DNA of 64,000 nt, from NCBI RefSeq assembly GCF_014638095.1, contig NZ_BMFH01000001.1:372001-436000 (forward strand). Reading direction: 5' to 3'. How positions within the stretch are numbered: position 1 is the first letter of the stretch; every line of letters starts with the position of its first letter. Below are positions 34,442-43,948 of this stretch, piece by piece. This DNA is from Muriicola marianensis (lineage in GTDB: Bacteria > Bacteroidota > Bacteroidia > Flavobacteriales > Flavobacteriaceae). The notes beneath the pieces were generated by a model. The model was not told where the DNA came from, made no database searches, and saw only the letters and a list, made by a program, of their open reading frames with translations. The position numbers and the translations under genes are program-made.

Positions 34442-35728
34442 TCAATCAGAGAAATGGGTAGTGGCCATTTCCACGGGTTCACTTTGGAGGACCGCATTGA
34501 TGATCCGGTAGAGATCAGGGATCACATGTGAGGCAATTCTCGATTGGCTGTTCAGCAGTACACAAATCCCCAGGTCGTCCTCAGGATAGAGAGCGATCTC
34601 ATTCCTGAAATTGTTCACGCTACCCCCATGGTGCCACATCGTCTTGATCTCCTGTCCGGGCCCTTCCCGGAACTTGTGTATCCGCCAGCCGTATCCGTAG
34701 TGAGATGAGATATGTCCCGGCCAGCGCTGGTAGTATTTGCTTCGACCCTTTATTTCCACCACAGGTTGAAATGCTTCTTTTAAAGCCGACTTGTCCAAGA
34801 TCTCACTGTGGTGTCCGAGCAGGAATCGCATCCATTTAGCCATGTCAAAGGAACTCGCATTTATGCCACCCGCCGCCAAAGCGTTGTAATAGTGGTCATT
34901 CAGTTTTTTAGTCCGCCAACCCCTGCGCCATTTCACATGTGGGAAGGCGACATTCTCCATGGTCTGCATGGTCTCGTGATCCATCACCGTGGAACACATC
35001 CCCAGCGGGTCAAAAAATGTATTTTTCAGGGTAATTGCCATTTCCTCCCCTGTCGCCTTTTGCATCATGGCGCCTGACAGGGCAAAAAGGGCATTCTGAT
35101 AACTGTAAAGAGAACCTGGCGCACTGATGGGCTTTACATCCTTAAACCGCTCTGCGATCTGATCAAGGGAAAGCCCGGCCTCCACGAGGTTCGTATAGCT
35201 GTGATAAGGGGCGCCTGATGTATGGGAAAGTACATTCTTTAAGGTGATTTGGTCTGTGTTTGACTGAGACCCCAATTGAAACGAAGGGATATAAGAATGC
35301 ACTTCGTCATTCCACCCAAGTTTGCCATCCTCCACTAATTTGGCTGCAAGAACACCCGTAAACCCTTTGGAAAGGGAGCCCAGCCGGAAGATGGTATGAG
35401 CATCTACCATTTCATCTGTCCCAACCTTGCTTTCGCCTATGCCCTCTGAATAGAGTATGGAATCTCCCTGCACGATGCTCACCCCTGCACCTACGATCTT
35501 TCCCATGGCCGCTGCCCTCTCAAAATAGTCGGTGACTGCCCTCCTGATCTCTTCCCTTTGCCAGGCGTATTTCAAGATCTCATCCGTATTTATCGGGGAT
35601 TTTTCCGGCTTTGTGATCGCTATTTCCTTAACTGCCTCATTGGTATCCGGATTATTCCCACTCATAACCAGGCCCACCATGAGAAGTAGCGCGATAAGGT
35701 ATTGCCAGAGGGACTTGGATGGGCGCAT
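34442..35728 (-). CDS. Serine hydrolase, beta-lactamase class C fold
   Basis: A 428-residue exported protein (signal-like segment YLIALLLMVGLVMSG) with a penicillin-binding/AmpC-type fold. The nucleophile motif is Ser118-Leu-Ser-Lys121 in GSLSKGFTG, the second motif Tyr-x-Asn is in YSYQNALF, and HHGGSVNNF stands for the third (KTG-like) box. Such proteins are D-aminopeptidases, esterases or peptidoglycan-related hydrolases; a true beta-lactamase role is not supported. The 121-base region upstream holds a pair of tandem half-sites also found at 18.6 and 26.7 kb. Confidence 0.87.
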   Translation of the reverse strand: MRPSKSLWQYLIALLLMVGLVMSGNNPDTNEAVKEIAITKPEKSPINTDEILKYAWQREEIRRAVTDYFERAAAMGKIVGAGVSIVQGDSILYSEGIGESKVGTDEMVDAHTIFRLGSLSKGFTGVLAAKLVEDGKLGWNDEVHSYIPSFQLGSQSNTDQITLKNVLSHTSGAPYHSYTNLVEAGLSLDQIAERFKDVKPISAPGSLYSYQNALFALSGAMMQKATGEEMAITLKNTFFDPLGMCSTVMDHETMQTMENVAFPHVKWRRGWRTKKLNDHYYNALAAGGINASSFDMAKWMRFLLGHHSEILDKSALKEAFQPVVEIKGRSKYYQRWPGHISSHYGYGWRIHKFREGPGQEIKTMWHHGGSVNNFRNEIALYPEDDLGICVLLNSQSRIASHVIPDLYRIINAVLQSEPVEMATTHFSD

Positions 35729-35805
35729 AGCTGATTTTATGGTTTACAGTATAATCCTGTTCAGCAGGTAAAGTAAGTAAATAACCGTATTTTAACGCAA
35801 TTATT

Positions 35806-35838
35806 ATGCGTTTCATCGCCATTTTTATGATTTTCATA
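35806..35838. promoter_or_regulatory. Pair of 12-base direct-repeat half-sites
   Basis: ATGCGTTTCATC (35806-35817) and ATGATTTTCATA (35827-35838) lie 21 bases apart in register. The first differs by one base from the half-site at 26665 and by two from that at 18585. The pair is 78 bases upstream of the serine hydrolase start and just after the yifB stop, so it probably controls the hydrolase gene. Confidence 0.42.
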
Positions 35839-35849
35839 ACGATATCGCC

Positions 35850-37394
35850 TCAGAATCCTTGACCCAGCCACCCTTCCCTGTCCAGGCTCCTGTATTGAAT
35901 GGCTTCCAGAACGTGTCCCGTAGTGATCTGTTCCTCCTCGCCCAGGTCCGCGATCGTCCTGGCAACCTTCAGGATACGATCATACGCCCGGGCTGAAAGC
36001 CTGAGTCGGGTCATAGCTTGTTTTAACATCTGCAAAGCCTCTTGTCCAACGGGACAATATTTCCTGATCTGTGTGGTGCCCATCTGGGCATTGTAATGGA
36101 GTTTTTCCTCTCCCTCAAAACGCCTGATCTGCCTCTCCCTGGCCGCTACCACTCGTTGTCTGATCTCACGACTCCCTTCCCCTTTCGGTTTTGCGGACAA
36201 TTCATCAAAGGGCACAGGTGTTGCCTCAATATGTATGTCGATCCTGTCGAGCAAAGGTCCGCTGATCCGACCCAGATAGCGTTGTATTTCGGCGGGGGAT
36301 GATTGCACGGCTGTTTCGGGATCGTGAAAATAGCCGGAGGGACTTGGATTCATGCTGGCCACCAGTATAAAACTGCTGGGATAGGTCAGGGTGAATTTAG
36401 CTCGTGAGATGGTCACTTCCCGATCTTCGAGGGGTTGCCTTAGTACCTCCAGTACACTTCGCTTAAATTGGGGCAATTCATCCAGGAATAGCACTCCGTT
36501 ATGGGACAGGGAGATCTCCCCGGGCTGTGGATAAGAACCCCCGCCTACCAGGGCGACATCACTGATGGTATGGTGAGGACTCCTGAATGGCCTCTGGCGG
36601 ATCAATCCCGTGTCTGACACCTTGCCTACCACCGAATGTATCTTTGTGGTCTCCAGTGCCTCGTTCATCGTCATAGGTGGTAAAATGGTGGGAAGCCGCT
36701 TGGCGAGCATGGTTTTTCCTGCTCCGGGCGGACCTATCATAATGATGTTATGGCCCCCGGCCGCTGCGATTTCCATGCATCGCTTGATCCCTTCCTGTCC
36801 CTTTACATCCGAGAAATCCAGGTCGCTCCTTCCCTGATGCTCTTTAAACAGGGAATCAATATCGAGATGGGTTCTGTCCAAAGGCTGGCCTTTGCCAAAA
36901 AATGCAGCTACTCTTTCGAGACTCTCCACTCCATAGACCTCAAGGTCCTTTACGATAGCTGCCTCGTTCGCATTTTCGAAGGGCAGAATAAGCCCCTTAA
37001 AGCCTTCTTCCCTGGCCTTGATGGCTATAGGGAGGGCCCCTCTGATGGGCTGTACTCCCCCATCCAGGGAAAGCTCCCCCATAATGAGATACTGATCCAG
37101 CTCGCAGCTGTCGATCTGTCCTGAAGCGGCAAGGATACCCAGGGCGATAGGAAGATCATAAGCGGAGCCTTCCTTCCTAAGGCCTGCAGGGGCCATGTTG
37201 ATCGTGATCTTTTTTCCCGGAACCTTGAATCCGTTGTTTAGCAACGCTGCCGCAATACGGTAGTTGCTCTCCTTGATCGCATTGTCCGGGAGTCCTACGA
37301 GGTGATAGCCTATTCCCTTGTCGATATTTACCTCGACCACCACTGTGATGGCCTCGATACCGAAAACCGCGCTGCCGTAGACTTTTGTTAGCAT
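35850..37394 (-). CDS. comM: YifB/ComM family Mg chelatase-like AAA+ ATPase
   Basis: A 514-residue AAA+ ATPase. I choose ATG 37394 (MLTKVYGSAVFGIEA), the conserved family start, instead of the open frame 14 codons upstream. The N-terminal ~170 residues are the ChlI-like S5/Lon-type fold; Walker A is GPPGAGKTMLAKRLP, Walker B is GVLFLDELPQF, and sensor/arginine regions follow (ISGPLLDRIDIHIE). The C-terminal Mg_chelatase domain is present. ComM is a hexameric branch-migration helicase in natural transformation in Vibrio; competence here is unknown. Confidence 0.93.
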   Translation of the reverse strand: MLTKVYGSAVFGIEAITVVVEVNIDKGIGYHLVGLPDNAIKESNYRIAAALLNNGFKVPGKKITINMAPAGLRKEGSAYDLPIALGILAASGQIDSCELDQYLIMGELSLDGGVQPIRGALPIAIKAREEGFKGLILPFENANEAAIVKDLEVYGVESLERVAAFFGKGQPLDRTHLDIDSLFKEHQGRSDLDFSDVKGQEGIKRCMEIAAAGGHNIIMIGPPGAGKTMLAKRLPTILPPMTMNEALETTKIHSVVGKVSDTGLIRQRPFRSPHHTISDVALVGGGSYPQPGEISLSHNGVLFLDELPQFKRSVLEVLRQPLEDREVTISRAKFTLTYPSSFILVASMNPSPSGYFHDPETAVQSSPAEIQRYLGRISGPLLDRIDIHIEATPVPFDELSAKPKGEGSREIRQRVVAARERQIRRFEGEEKLHYNAQMGTTQIRKYCPVGQEALQMLKQAMTRLRLSARAYDRILKVARTIADLGEEEQITTGHVLEAIQYRSLDREGWLGQGF

Positions 37395-37467
37395 TGGTGA
37401 GGATGATTCCCCAAAAAGGTAAACGGGAAAGTGCAAGCAGCCAGCAGGATGCTATAAAACAATCGAT

Positions 37468-39864
37468 CTACTTATTGGAAGCTTTGAAAGTAAGTATAGA
37501 TTTGGCGTTCACCCTGATCTCATCCGGGTTCATCATCATCTTTCTGAATTCGCCCTTGTTGAACATCTCAGCCTGATCCTCGTAATGCCTGCTAAAGGGA
37601 TTGCCCGATTGCCCGGTGGGCAGGATACTCATGCTGTTTTCCACATCTGAAAAATCTATAACGCGCCGCGTTGAAGGGCCGGCCGTTACTGAAAAGTCGG
37701 ACGCGCCATCGTATTGGAAAGCCATGTTATTGATCACCTCACGGGATCCCGGCACAGGAAAGGGTCCTACGTTGAAAAAGGATCTCAACAGGGCGATCTG
37801 GCCGATAGGATGGCCATGTTCCAGGGTATGCAGCCTGCCCCAGGTCCATTCAGAGATATCGTTCCCAAGGTCATCCCTGAGCGACTCAAAGGCCTGGAGA
37901 AAGGACGATTGTACCATGTCTTTCTTGGTTTCCACAGTATCTGTCGTCCTGACATCGTCCCACCAGACCGAGTTGGATTTGGCAGCCATAGGTGCGATCA
38001 GGCGCTTGTGAAAATGCGTGGCGATGAATTGAGCGAAAAGCTCTTCCCCCAGTTCATCTTCAAATGTGTCTTTCAGAAAGAAATAGATCCAGCGATGGAA
38101 TACAACTGCCTCTGCATTATCAACGGCATAGCTGCCATTCCATTTACTGAGGTGATCCAGCACAAGGGCCTGCTGTTCATTCAGATCCTTGATATTGACC
38201 AGCTTTGCCAGTTCTGTTACAATTCCCGGATTAATCGCGGACACATCGTCATTGATCATCTTTCTGACCGCCTCGGCGTCCCAGTCATCTCGGGCGTCCA
38301 GAAGAGTCACAATGCGTTTCGCACGATTCTCGGGTAGGTAATATCCGGGATACAGCATTCCGGCAATACTGTCAGGCTGATTGTTGGCCGAATACACATA
38401 GTTCCATGGTGGGTTTATGGCTTGTGGATTTTCTGAAAAGGAAAGGAATCGAACTTTTCGGTCTTCCCCCTTGCTGCCATCCATCACCAGTTTGGTGTTG
38501 GTACTGTCTCCCAATTGATAGAGCTGGGCGGATGCCCACCAGGCCACATTTCCTTCAGCATCCCCATACATAGTATTCAATCCGGGGGCGTGGATATCGG
38601 GGAGAGCCGATTGGAATTCTTCTATATTTCTGGCGTGACTGATCCCGTACAAGGCCTCCATCACCTTGTTCTGTGCCTTGGTATAGATCCAGTCCATGCT
38701 GATAGGCCTTTTCCCATTAATCTGATTTGCGATACCGTTCAGGATAGGTCCCCTTTCTGTTTTGTGGTAGGTAAATTCGACATCTTTTTCGTCCTTGACC
38801 TTGATGGTCTTGGTCACCATTTCTACCTTCTTCCATCCGTCAGGCGTCATATACTGGGTACTGTCCTCGGGATTCAGGGTCTCGTAAAAAAAGTCAACAT
38901 CGTCGTTCTCGAACATGGTGAATCCGTAAGCCAGGTTCCTGTCATGGCCGAGCAATGGCATGGGCACCCCCGCAAGGTGGTAGCCATATTTTTCGTAACC
39001 AGGCGTTCTGATATGGGCCTCATACCAAACGGAAGGTTGTGCAAAACCGATATGAGGATCGTTGGCGAAGATCACCTTACCGTTTCGGGTCTTTTCAGGG
39101 CCTATCACCCAGGAATTGCTGCCGATGAACTGGGGAACGGGCAAGGCAGACAAGGCCTTTTGTGTGGCTGAAATCACGGCAGCCTCACTGCTGACTTCCT
39201 CCCCTTTATAATTCCTGATCCAGACGGTATTGGGACTGCTGCTGATCTCCAGGTCGTCCAGGTATTCTATCCCAAGTGAATCTCTGATGATGGTCAGCAA
39301 TGGATCTGTCTTATGGGCCATGGCAAAACTGAAGGCCATGTAGCCGACAGCATTATAGATGTCTGTCATCTTGTAAGGCTTTTTTTCCAGCCCGGTCAAC
39401 AGGAATTCTACCGGGGTGGGCCCTTCTTCGATAAACTGATTGATGCCGTCCAGATAGGCCTGCGAAAGGACAGCGACCTCACTGCCGGGGTCAAGTTCCC
39501 TCACGGTCTTTGCGGAGGCGTCATCTATTCCGAGGGAAAGAAAGAAACGGTCGGTAGACAGAAGGTCTTTCCCAAAAATCTCTGATAGCCCGCCTACAGC
39601 GACTCTGCGAAGTAACTCCATCTGCCAGAGCCGGTCCTGGGCATGGACATAGCCCAGTGCCCGCATCGCATCTTTTTCACTGCCGGCCTCAATATGGGGG
39701 ATACCGTATTCATCGTAATATACGGTTACATCCGATTGCAACTCAGGCATGTATTTTTCACCCGAATATTCAGGTTTCAGTACTTGTTTGACGATCAGAG
39801 CCGCAACAAGGATTATCCCAAAGACCCCAATGAGGATCCATCCAATTTTTCTAACTGTTTTCAC
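37468..39864 (-). CDS. Penicillin acylase family protein
   Basis: A 798-residue N-terminal nucleophile (Ntn) hydrolase. An N-terminal membrane anchor/signal (IGWILIGVFGIILVAALIV) is followed by the alpha chain (GIPHIEA, GYVHAQDRLWQMELLRR), a linker and the beta chain that would begin at Ser249 after autocleavage (GSNSWVIG). NDPHIGF follows as in the family. The C-terminal part carries GQSGNPFSRHYEDQAEMFN. It probably hydrolyses N-acyl amides such as acyl-homoserine lactones or other amides outside the cell; the substrate is unknown. The start is GTG at 39864. Confidence 0.9.
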   Translation of the reverse strand: MKTVRKIGWILIGVFGIILVAALIVKQVLKPEYSGEKYMPELQSDVTVYYDEYGIPHIEAGSEKDAMRALGYVHAQDRLWQMELLRRVAVGGLSEIFGKDLLSTDRFFLSLGIDDASAKTVRELDPGSEVAVLSQAYLDGINQFIEEGPTPVEFLLTGLEKKPYKMTDIYNAVGYMAFSFAMAHKTDPLLTIIRDSLGIEYLDDLEISSSPNTVWIRNYKGEEVSSEAAVISATQKALSALPVPQFIGSNSWVIGPEKTRNGKVIFANDPHIGFAQPSVWYEAHIRTPGYEKYGYHLAGVPMPLLGHDRNLAYGFTMFENDDVDFFYETLNPEDSTQYMTPDGWKKVEMVTKTIKVKDEKDVEFTYHKTERGPILNGIANQINGKRPISMDWIYTKAQNKVMEALYGISHARNIEEFQSALPDIHAPGLNTMYGDAEGNVAWWASAQLYQLGDSTNTKLVMDGSKGEDRKVRFLSFSENPQAINPPWNYVYSANNQPDSIAGMLYPGYYLPENRAKRIVTLLDARDDWDAEAVRKMINDDVSAINPGIVTELAKLVNIKDLNEQQALVLDHLSKWNGSYAVDNAEAVVFHRWIYFFLKDTFEDELGEELFAQFIATHFHKRLIAPMAAKSNSVWWDDVRTTDTVETKKDMVQSSFLQAFESLRDDLGNDISEWTWGRLHTLEHGHPIGQIALLRSFFNVGPFPVPGSREVINNMAFQYDGASDFSVTAGPSTRRVIDFSDVENSMSILPTGQSGNPFSRHYEDQAEMFNKGEFRKMMMNPDEIRVNAKSILTFKASNK

Positions 39865-39916
39865 GGAAGGCAGAATCTCTATATAAAGATAGTACTTTTA
39901 AACACCCGAAAATTGC

Positions 39917-41914
39917 CTATCGATCACTTACCGCAATATTTCGCTGATAAGCACGGAAGTTCGATATCCCTTCTTTTAACCACGACTCGTAGGTATCGCT
40001 ATCCGTATTCTGTATGGAGGAATTCAAGACGTACAGGTCGGGCGATAGCATGACATAATAGGGCTGGGAAGCTGCATTGAAGTTGATGGTCTGGAAAGTA
40101 CCCCATTTTTCGCCCACAGCATCTATGGCCTTGATCCTACCGGAGTCGAATTGATATCGGAAGCGCTCTTCCTCGGGCAAAGGCTTGCGGTCGTCCACAT
40201 AAAGTGAAATCAGCACAAATTCTTCGTTGAGCAACCGGAAGACTTCGGGGTCGCTCCAGACATGCTCTTCCATTTTACGGCAATTGACGCAGGCCCATCC
40301 GGTAAAATCGAGAAGTATGGGTTTGTTCTCCTGCTGGGCGTATAGTCTACCCGACTCAAAATCCTTGAAACAGTTGATGCCCAGGGGACAATCGCTTTCC
40401 TGTTCGGCCAGGGTGTAGAAATCAGGAGGAGGGAAACCGCTGAGCAATTTCAGGTTTGTGACCTCCAGGGTTCCCAATAAAAGGTATACACAGAATACTG
40501 AAGCCAGTAGTCCTGTGGCCTTTCGGGTACCGGATAGTTTCGAGGGCTTTGCATCATGGGGGAAGCGGAATACACCAAAGAGGTAGAGCGCCAGCAACAA
40601 AAAGATCAGGATCCATATCCCGAGGAAGATCTCCCTTTTGAAAATCCCCCAATTCCCGACCAGGTCGGCATTCGACAAGAATTTGAAGGCCAGGGCCAGT
40701 TCCAGAAAACCGAGAACCACCTTGACTGTAGTCATCCACCCGCCCGACTTAGGCAAGGTCTGAAGCCAAGCCGGAAAAAGGGCAAATAGGGCAAAAGGCA
40801 GGGCCAGGGCTACCCCAAAGCCCAGCATACCTGCTGAGAGGTTGACAGCCACATCCCCTTCGGCAAGGGCAGTACTCCCAAGAAGTCCGCCAAGTATAGG
40901 ACCTGTGCAGGAAAATGAGACAATGGCCAGGGTCACCGCCATAAAGAAGATACCAAGGGCCCCTCCTACCCTGTTCGAAGCCGAATCCATTTTGTTAGCC
41001 CAACTGCTGGGAAGGGTGAGTTCGTAGTATCCGAAAAAGGAAAATGCGAAAAAAACAAATATCAGGAAGAAGAACAGGTTGAGCCAGATATTGGTGGCGA
41101 TCGTGTTTAGGATCTGCGAGTCCACCGAATCAAAGACGTGGAACGGCAAGCTCAGCAAAAAATAGATGAGGATTATAAAAAACCCGTATAGTGACGCGTC
41201 TACAATACCTTTGGTTCGGCTTCTGGATTTCTTGGTAAAGAAGGACACGGTAAGCGGAATCATCGGGAAAACACAGGGCGTTAGCAGGGCGATCAATCCC
41301 CCGAGGAAACCCAGACCAAAGATTACCAAAAGGCTGCTCTCGTTGCCTTCTGAATCTGAGCTTACCTCTCTGAGGACCTCTTTGTTCTTAAGATTCAGTT
41401 TAAGGGCCTCAGCCCTGGCAAGACTGCCAGCATCGAGTGTCTCCTGCTCTACAATGATCTCCTGCCCATCCAGGGAAAAATAAAATACTTCATCCTTGGG
41501 GATGCAAACTTCCTTACATACCTGATAGAAGAGCTCTACCTGTATCTGCTTTAGATCGGGATCGAGCAATCGCACCTTTTGCCTGAATACAGCTTCCTTT
41601 TTAAAGAAGGTTTCTTCTACCTCAAAAATTTCGCTGTAGGCTTTCTGGGTCTCACTTTCCAGGGTGCCTCCCACTAGCTCGTAGTCTTTCCCGGCGTTCA
41701 CGTAGGTGAATTCGCTGGGAAGAGAACCCCCCTCAGCGGTGAATTGTGAATACACGTGCCAGCCTTCTTCTATGGTGCCTTTCATCACAAGCTCGTAATC
41801 TCCTTCCCCGGTTGAGATAAGCTCCTGTGTCCATTGTACAGGATCTTCTCCGTCCTGGGCCACAGAGGCAATGGAAAACAAAAAGATCGTAATTATGTTC
41901 AAAAATTTCTTCAT
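39917..41914 (-). CDS. dsbD: Thiol:disulfide interchange protein DsbD
   Basis: A 665-residue membrane protein that passes electrons from cytoplasmic thioredoxin to the periplasm. Three modules are visible: a secreted DsbD-alpha domain (signal peptide, then YQVCKEVCIPKDE with the cysteine pair), a central eight-helix domain with membrane cysteines in LTPCVFPMIPL and SFSCTGPILGG, and a C-terminal thioredoxin-like domain with the CVNC active site in GWACVNCRKME. Its ATG overlaps the tilS stop (ATGA at 41911-41914). Periplasmic targets probably include cytochrome c and disulfide isomerases. Confidence 0.93.
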   Translation of the reverse strand: MKKFLNIITIFLFSIASVAQDGEDPVQWTQELISTGEGDYELVMKGTIEEGWHVYSQFTAEGGSLPSEFTYVNAGKDYELVGGTLESETQKAYSEIFEVEETFFKKEAVFRQKVRLLDPDLKQIQVELFYQVCKEVCIPKDEVFYFSLDGQEIIVEQETLDAGSLARAEALKLNLKNKEVLREVSSDSEGNESSLLVIFGLGFLGGLIALLTPCVFPMIPLTVSFFTKKSRSRTKGIVDASLYGFFIILIYFLLSLPFHVFDSVDSQILNTIATNIWLNLFFFLIFVFFAFSFFGYYELTLPSSWANKMDSASNRVGGALGIFFMAVTLAIVSFSCTGPILGGLLGSTALAEGDVAVNLSAGMLGFGVALALPFALFALFPAWLQTLPKSGGWMTTVKVVLGFLELALAFKFLSNADLVGNWGIFKREIFLGIWILIFLLLALYLFGVFRFPHDAKPSKLSGTRKATGLLASVFCVYLLLGTLEVTNLKLLSGFPPPDFYTLAEQESDCPLGINCFKDFESGRLYAQQENKPILLDFTGWACVNCRKMEEHVWSDPEVFRLLNEEFVLISLYVDDRKPLPEEERFRYQFDSGRIKAIDAVGEKWGTFQTINFNAASQPYYVMLSPDLYVLNSSIQNTDSDTYESWLKEGISNFRAYQRNIAVSDR

Positions 41915-43218
41915 TCGCTCGTCGTAATCTTGAGTATCTCTTTCGTATCTGCCGTGATCTTGAAACGATCGTCCGCCCTTCTCCCTATGATCCAGACGAT
42001 CTCATCCCCGCAACAAAGCAGCCATTGTTTTTCCTTGGCCACAGCATCCATTTTTTCGTCCTTGAAAAATTTGGCTACCTTTTTTTTCCCATCCATTCCC
42101 AGGGGGTAAAAGTAGTCGCCTTTTTGCCATTTCCTGACAGTCAGTTTATCGTTTAACGTTTCTTTATCAACATATAGTATGGTGTTGTTCTTTTCCTCAA
42201 TTTCCTTTACCTGCTCCACCTTCAGTCCGAGCGGAAGGTCTCCGGTGTCCAGGGATACCTCGGTTTCTTCTGGAGCTTCAACTTCACCGGTTAATTGCTG
42301 TAGTATCAGATGCTCCCGATCTTTGATGAGTCGGTGTGTGGCAGACCGCACCTCTTTACCGCTGAGCGAGGCTGTCAGGCTGGTAATATCTCCCCAGGAA
42401 GTGAAACCATACGGTTTGAACAATTCATAAAGAAAAGCTTCCAGAGGTTTGAAATCCTCGATCCTATTGAGGGAGATCTTAAAACCTTCCTGATAGGGTT
42501 CAAACAAATCCTCTCGAATTTCATCGACAAAATGCGCAAGTAATTCGGAGGTATGGGTAAGGTGCTTCAACGTCTTTCTGAAATTTCTCTGGAAGGTGGG
42601 ATGGAGTTCCCTGAGGCGAGGGACTACTTCGTGCCTTATCTTATTCCTGAGGTATTTGGTGTCCTCATTGCTCAGATCTTCCCGCCAGTCGATCTTATGC
42701 TCATTGGCGAAGGCCAGGATCTGCTCCCGGGTAAAGGGAAGCAAGGGCCTCAGTACCTTGTCAGATTCTGCAGGAATCCCAGTAAGCCCTTCTATACCGG
42801 TTCCTCGGGACAGGTTGATCATAAAGGTTTCCAGGGCATCATCCAGGTGGTGGGCCGTAAGTAACCAGGAATATCCCTGGGTTGAAATCAATTCACCGAA
42901 CCACCTGTAGCGCAATTCCCTGGCAGCCATCTGAATAGAAAGTTTTTGGGTAGAGGCATAGGCCACGGTGTCGAATGAGATTGTGAAATATTTCACCCCG
43001 AGGGAGTCTGCGAGATCACTCGTAAAGCGCTGATCTTCGTCACTGTCCTCTCCCCTGAGGTTGTAATTGCAATGCGCCAGGGCGAAATCCACCCCACATT
43101 GCACACAGAGATGAGCGAGGACCACGCTGTCTACCCCTCCACTACAGGCAATGATCACCGGATCCTCAAGGATCTGGGGAAAAGAATTTACGATATGTTC
43201 CCTGAATGTATCGGTCAC
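41911..43218 (-). CDS. tilS: tRNA(Ile)-lysidine synthase
   Basis: ATP-dependent enzyme that changes C34 of tRNA-Ile(CAU) to lysidine so that AUA codons are read as isoleucine. The 435-residue protein has the PP-loop ACSGGVDSVVLAHL near residues 24-37, the catalytic segment AHHLDDALETFMINL and LRPLLPFTREQI, plus the C-terminal TilS domains with LGMDGKKKVAKFF. It starts with GTG at 43218, 4 bases after a consensus -7 box, and overlaps dsbD by ATGA. An essential gene. Confidence 0.94.
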   Translation of the reverse strand: MTDTFREHIVNSFPQILEDPVIIACSGGVDSVVLAHLCVQCGVDFALAHCNYNLRGEDSDEDQRFTSDLADSLGVKYFTISFDTVAYASTQKLSIQMAARELRYRWFGELISTQGYSWLLTAHHLDDALETFMINLSRGTGIEGLTGIPAESDKVLRPLLPFTREQILAFANEHKIDWREDLSNEDTKYLRNKIRHEVVPRLRELHPTFQRNFRKTLKHLTHTSELLAHFVDEIREDLFEPYQEGFKISLNRIEDFKPLEAFLYELFKPYGFTSWGDITSLTASLSGKEVRSATHRLIKDREHLILQQLTGEVEAPEETEVSLDTGDLPLGLKVEQVKEIEEKNNTILYVDKETLNDKLTVRKWQKGDYFYPLGMDGKKKVAKFFKDEKMDAVAKEKQWLLCCGDEIVWIIGRRADDRFKITADTKEILKITTSE

Positions 43219-43222
43219 CTTG

Positions 43223-43230
43223 CAAAGGTA
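43223..43230 (-). promoter_or_regulatory. Predicted -7 box 4 bases before tilS
   Basis: On the minus strand this is TACCTTTG, an exact TAnnTTTG match, followed by CAAG and then the GTG start codon of tilS. The geometry implies a leaderless message. No -33 is obvious. Confidence 0.38.
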
Positions 43231-43290
43231 AGAAAGAAAGGGATGGCACCCTCGGCACCTTCTGATCTCAGATCGGCAGGCAAGGACAAC

Positions 43291-43824
43291 TTAAAGGCTC
43301 TGAAGCCATTTGTCAAGTGCCTGCTGATGTTCTCCGGCCAGTTCCTGATCTGTAATACCCTTCCCGATCTCAAAATTATGCCTGAAAGAGGGTAAGGAAA
43401 AGGTAGAGACGATCTCCCCTCCGAATCTTGGCAGAAGCTTCTCAGTGACCGACAGCGATGAAGAGGCCCCACGCTTTCCAGGAGATGTACTCATGAGAAA
43501 GATCTTGGTGTTGTCGAGGAAATTGAGTTCGAGCCGACTCAGCCAGTCGAGCAGATTCTTAAAAAATGAAGAAGGATTACCGTTGTGTTCATTCACTGAT
43601 AACAGGAGGCCCTCTGCTTGATGGATATCGTCCCTGAATTCTGCCAGGGAGTTGGTATATCCATATTCCTTTTCGTGGTCCACACTGAACATGGGAAGGT
43701 CGAACTCTGCCATATCCATCAGCTGAATTTTGTGCCCTTCAATGAGGCTTATCGTGTGTTTTACAAGTTTAAAATTGATGGAAGTGGAAGAATTGCTGCC
43801 GGCAAAGGCTAGTATTTTACTCAT
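43291..43824 (-). CDS. NADPH-dependent FMN reductase family protein
   Basis: A 177-residue flavodoxin-fold oxidoreductase. The phosphate-binding loop is FAGSNSSTSINFKLVKH at the N-terminus; LLLSVNEHNGNPSSFFKNLLDWLSR is the second flavin contact, and LMSTSPGKRGASSSL the third. It belongs to the NAD(P)H-dependent FMN/quinone/azo reductase group. It lies 72 bases upstream of tilS on the same strand. The electron acceptor is unknown. Confidence 0.88.
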   Translation of the reverse strand: MSKILAFAGSNSSTSINFKLVKHTISLIEGHKIQLMDMAEFDLPMFSVDHEKEYGYTNSLAEFRDDIHQAEGLLLSVNEHNGNPSSFFKNLLDWLSRLELNFLDNTKIFLMSTSPGKRGASSSLSVTEKLLPRFGGEIVSTFSLPSFRHNFEIGKGITDQELAGEHQQALDKWLQSL

Positions 43825-43887
43825 GGCATTATTGGTATTACGATCGCGAAAATACCCTAAAAATGAATGAATTGTGAACTATTTGGC

Positions 43888-43895
43888 TAATTTTG
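43888..43895 (+). promoter_or_regulatory. Predicted -7 box of the DUF1624 gene
   Basis: TAATTTTG is an exact TAnnTTTG match, 53 bases before the ATG at 43949. A -33 element at the usual distance is not evident. Confidence 0.3.
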
Positions 43896-43948
43896 CGCCG
43901 TAAAAGATCCAGGGACCCCCGGTTTGGAGTATATAGGGGTAATAGACT

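Noticed and set aside
34442-35728. Beta-lactamase resistance gene
   Set aside because: It has SxxK and YxN but lies in a broad serine-hydrolase family, and nothing in the context or motifs supports lactamase activity.
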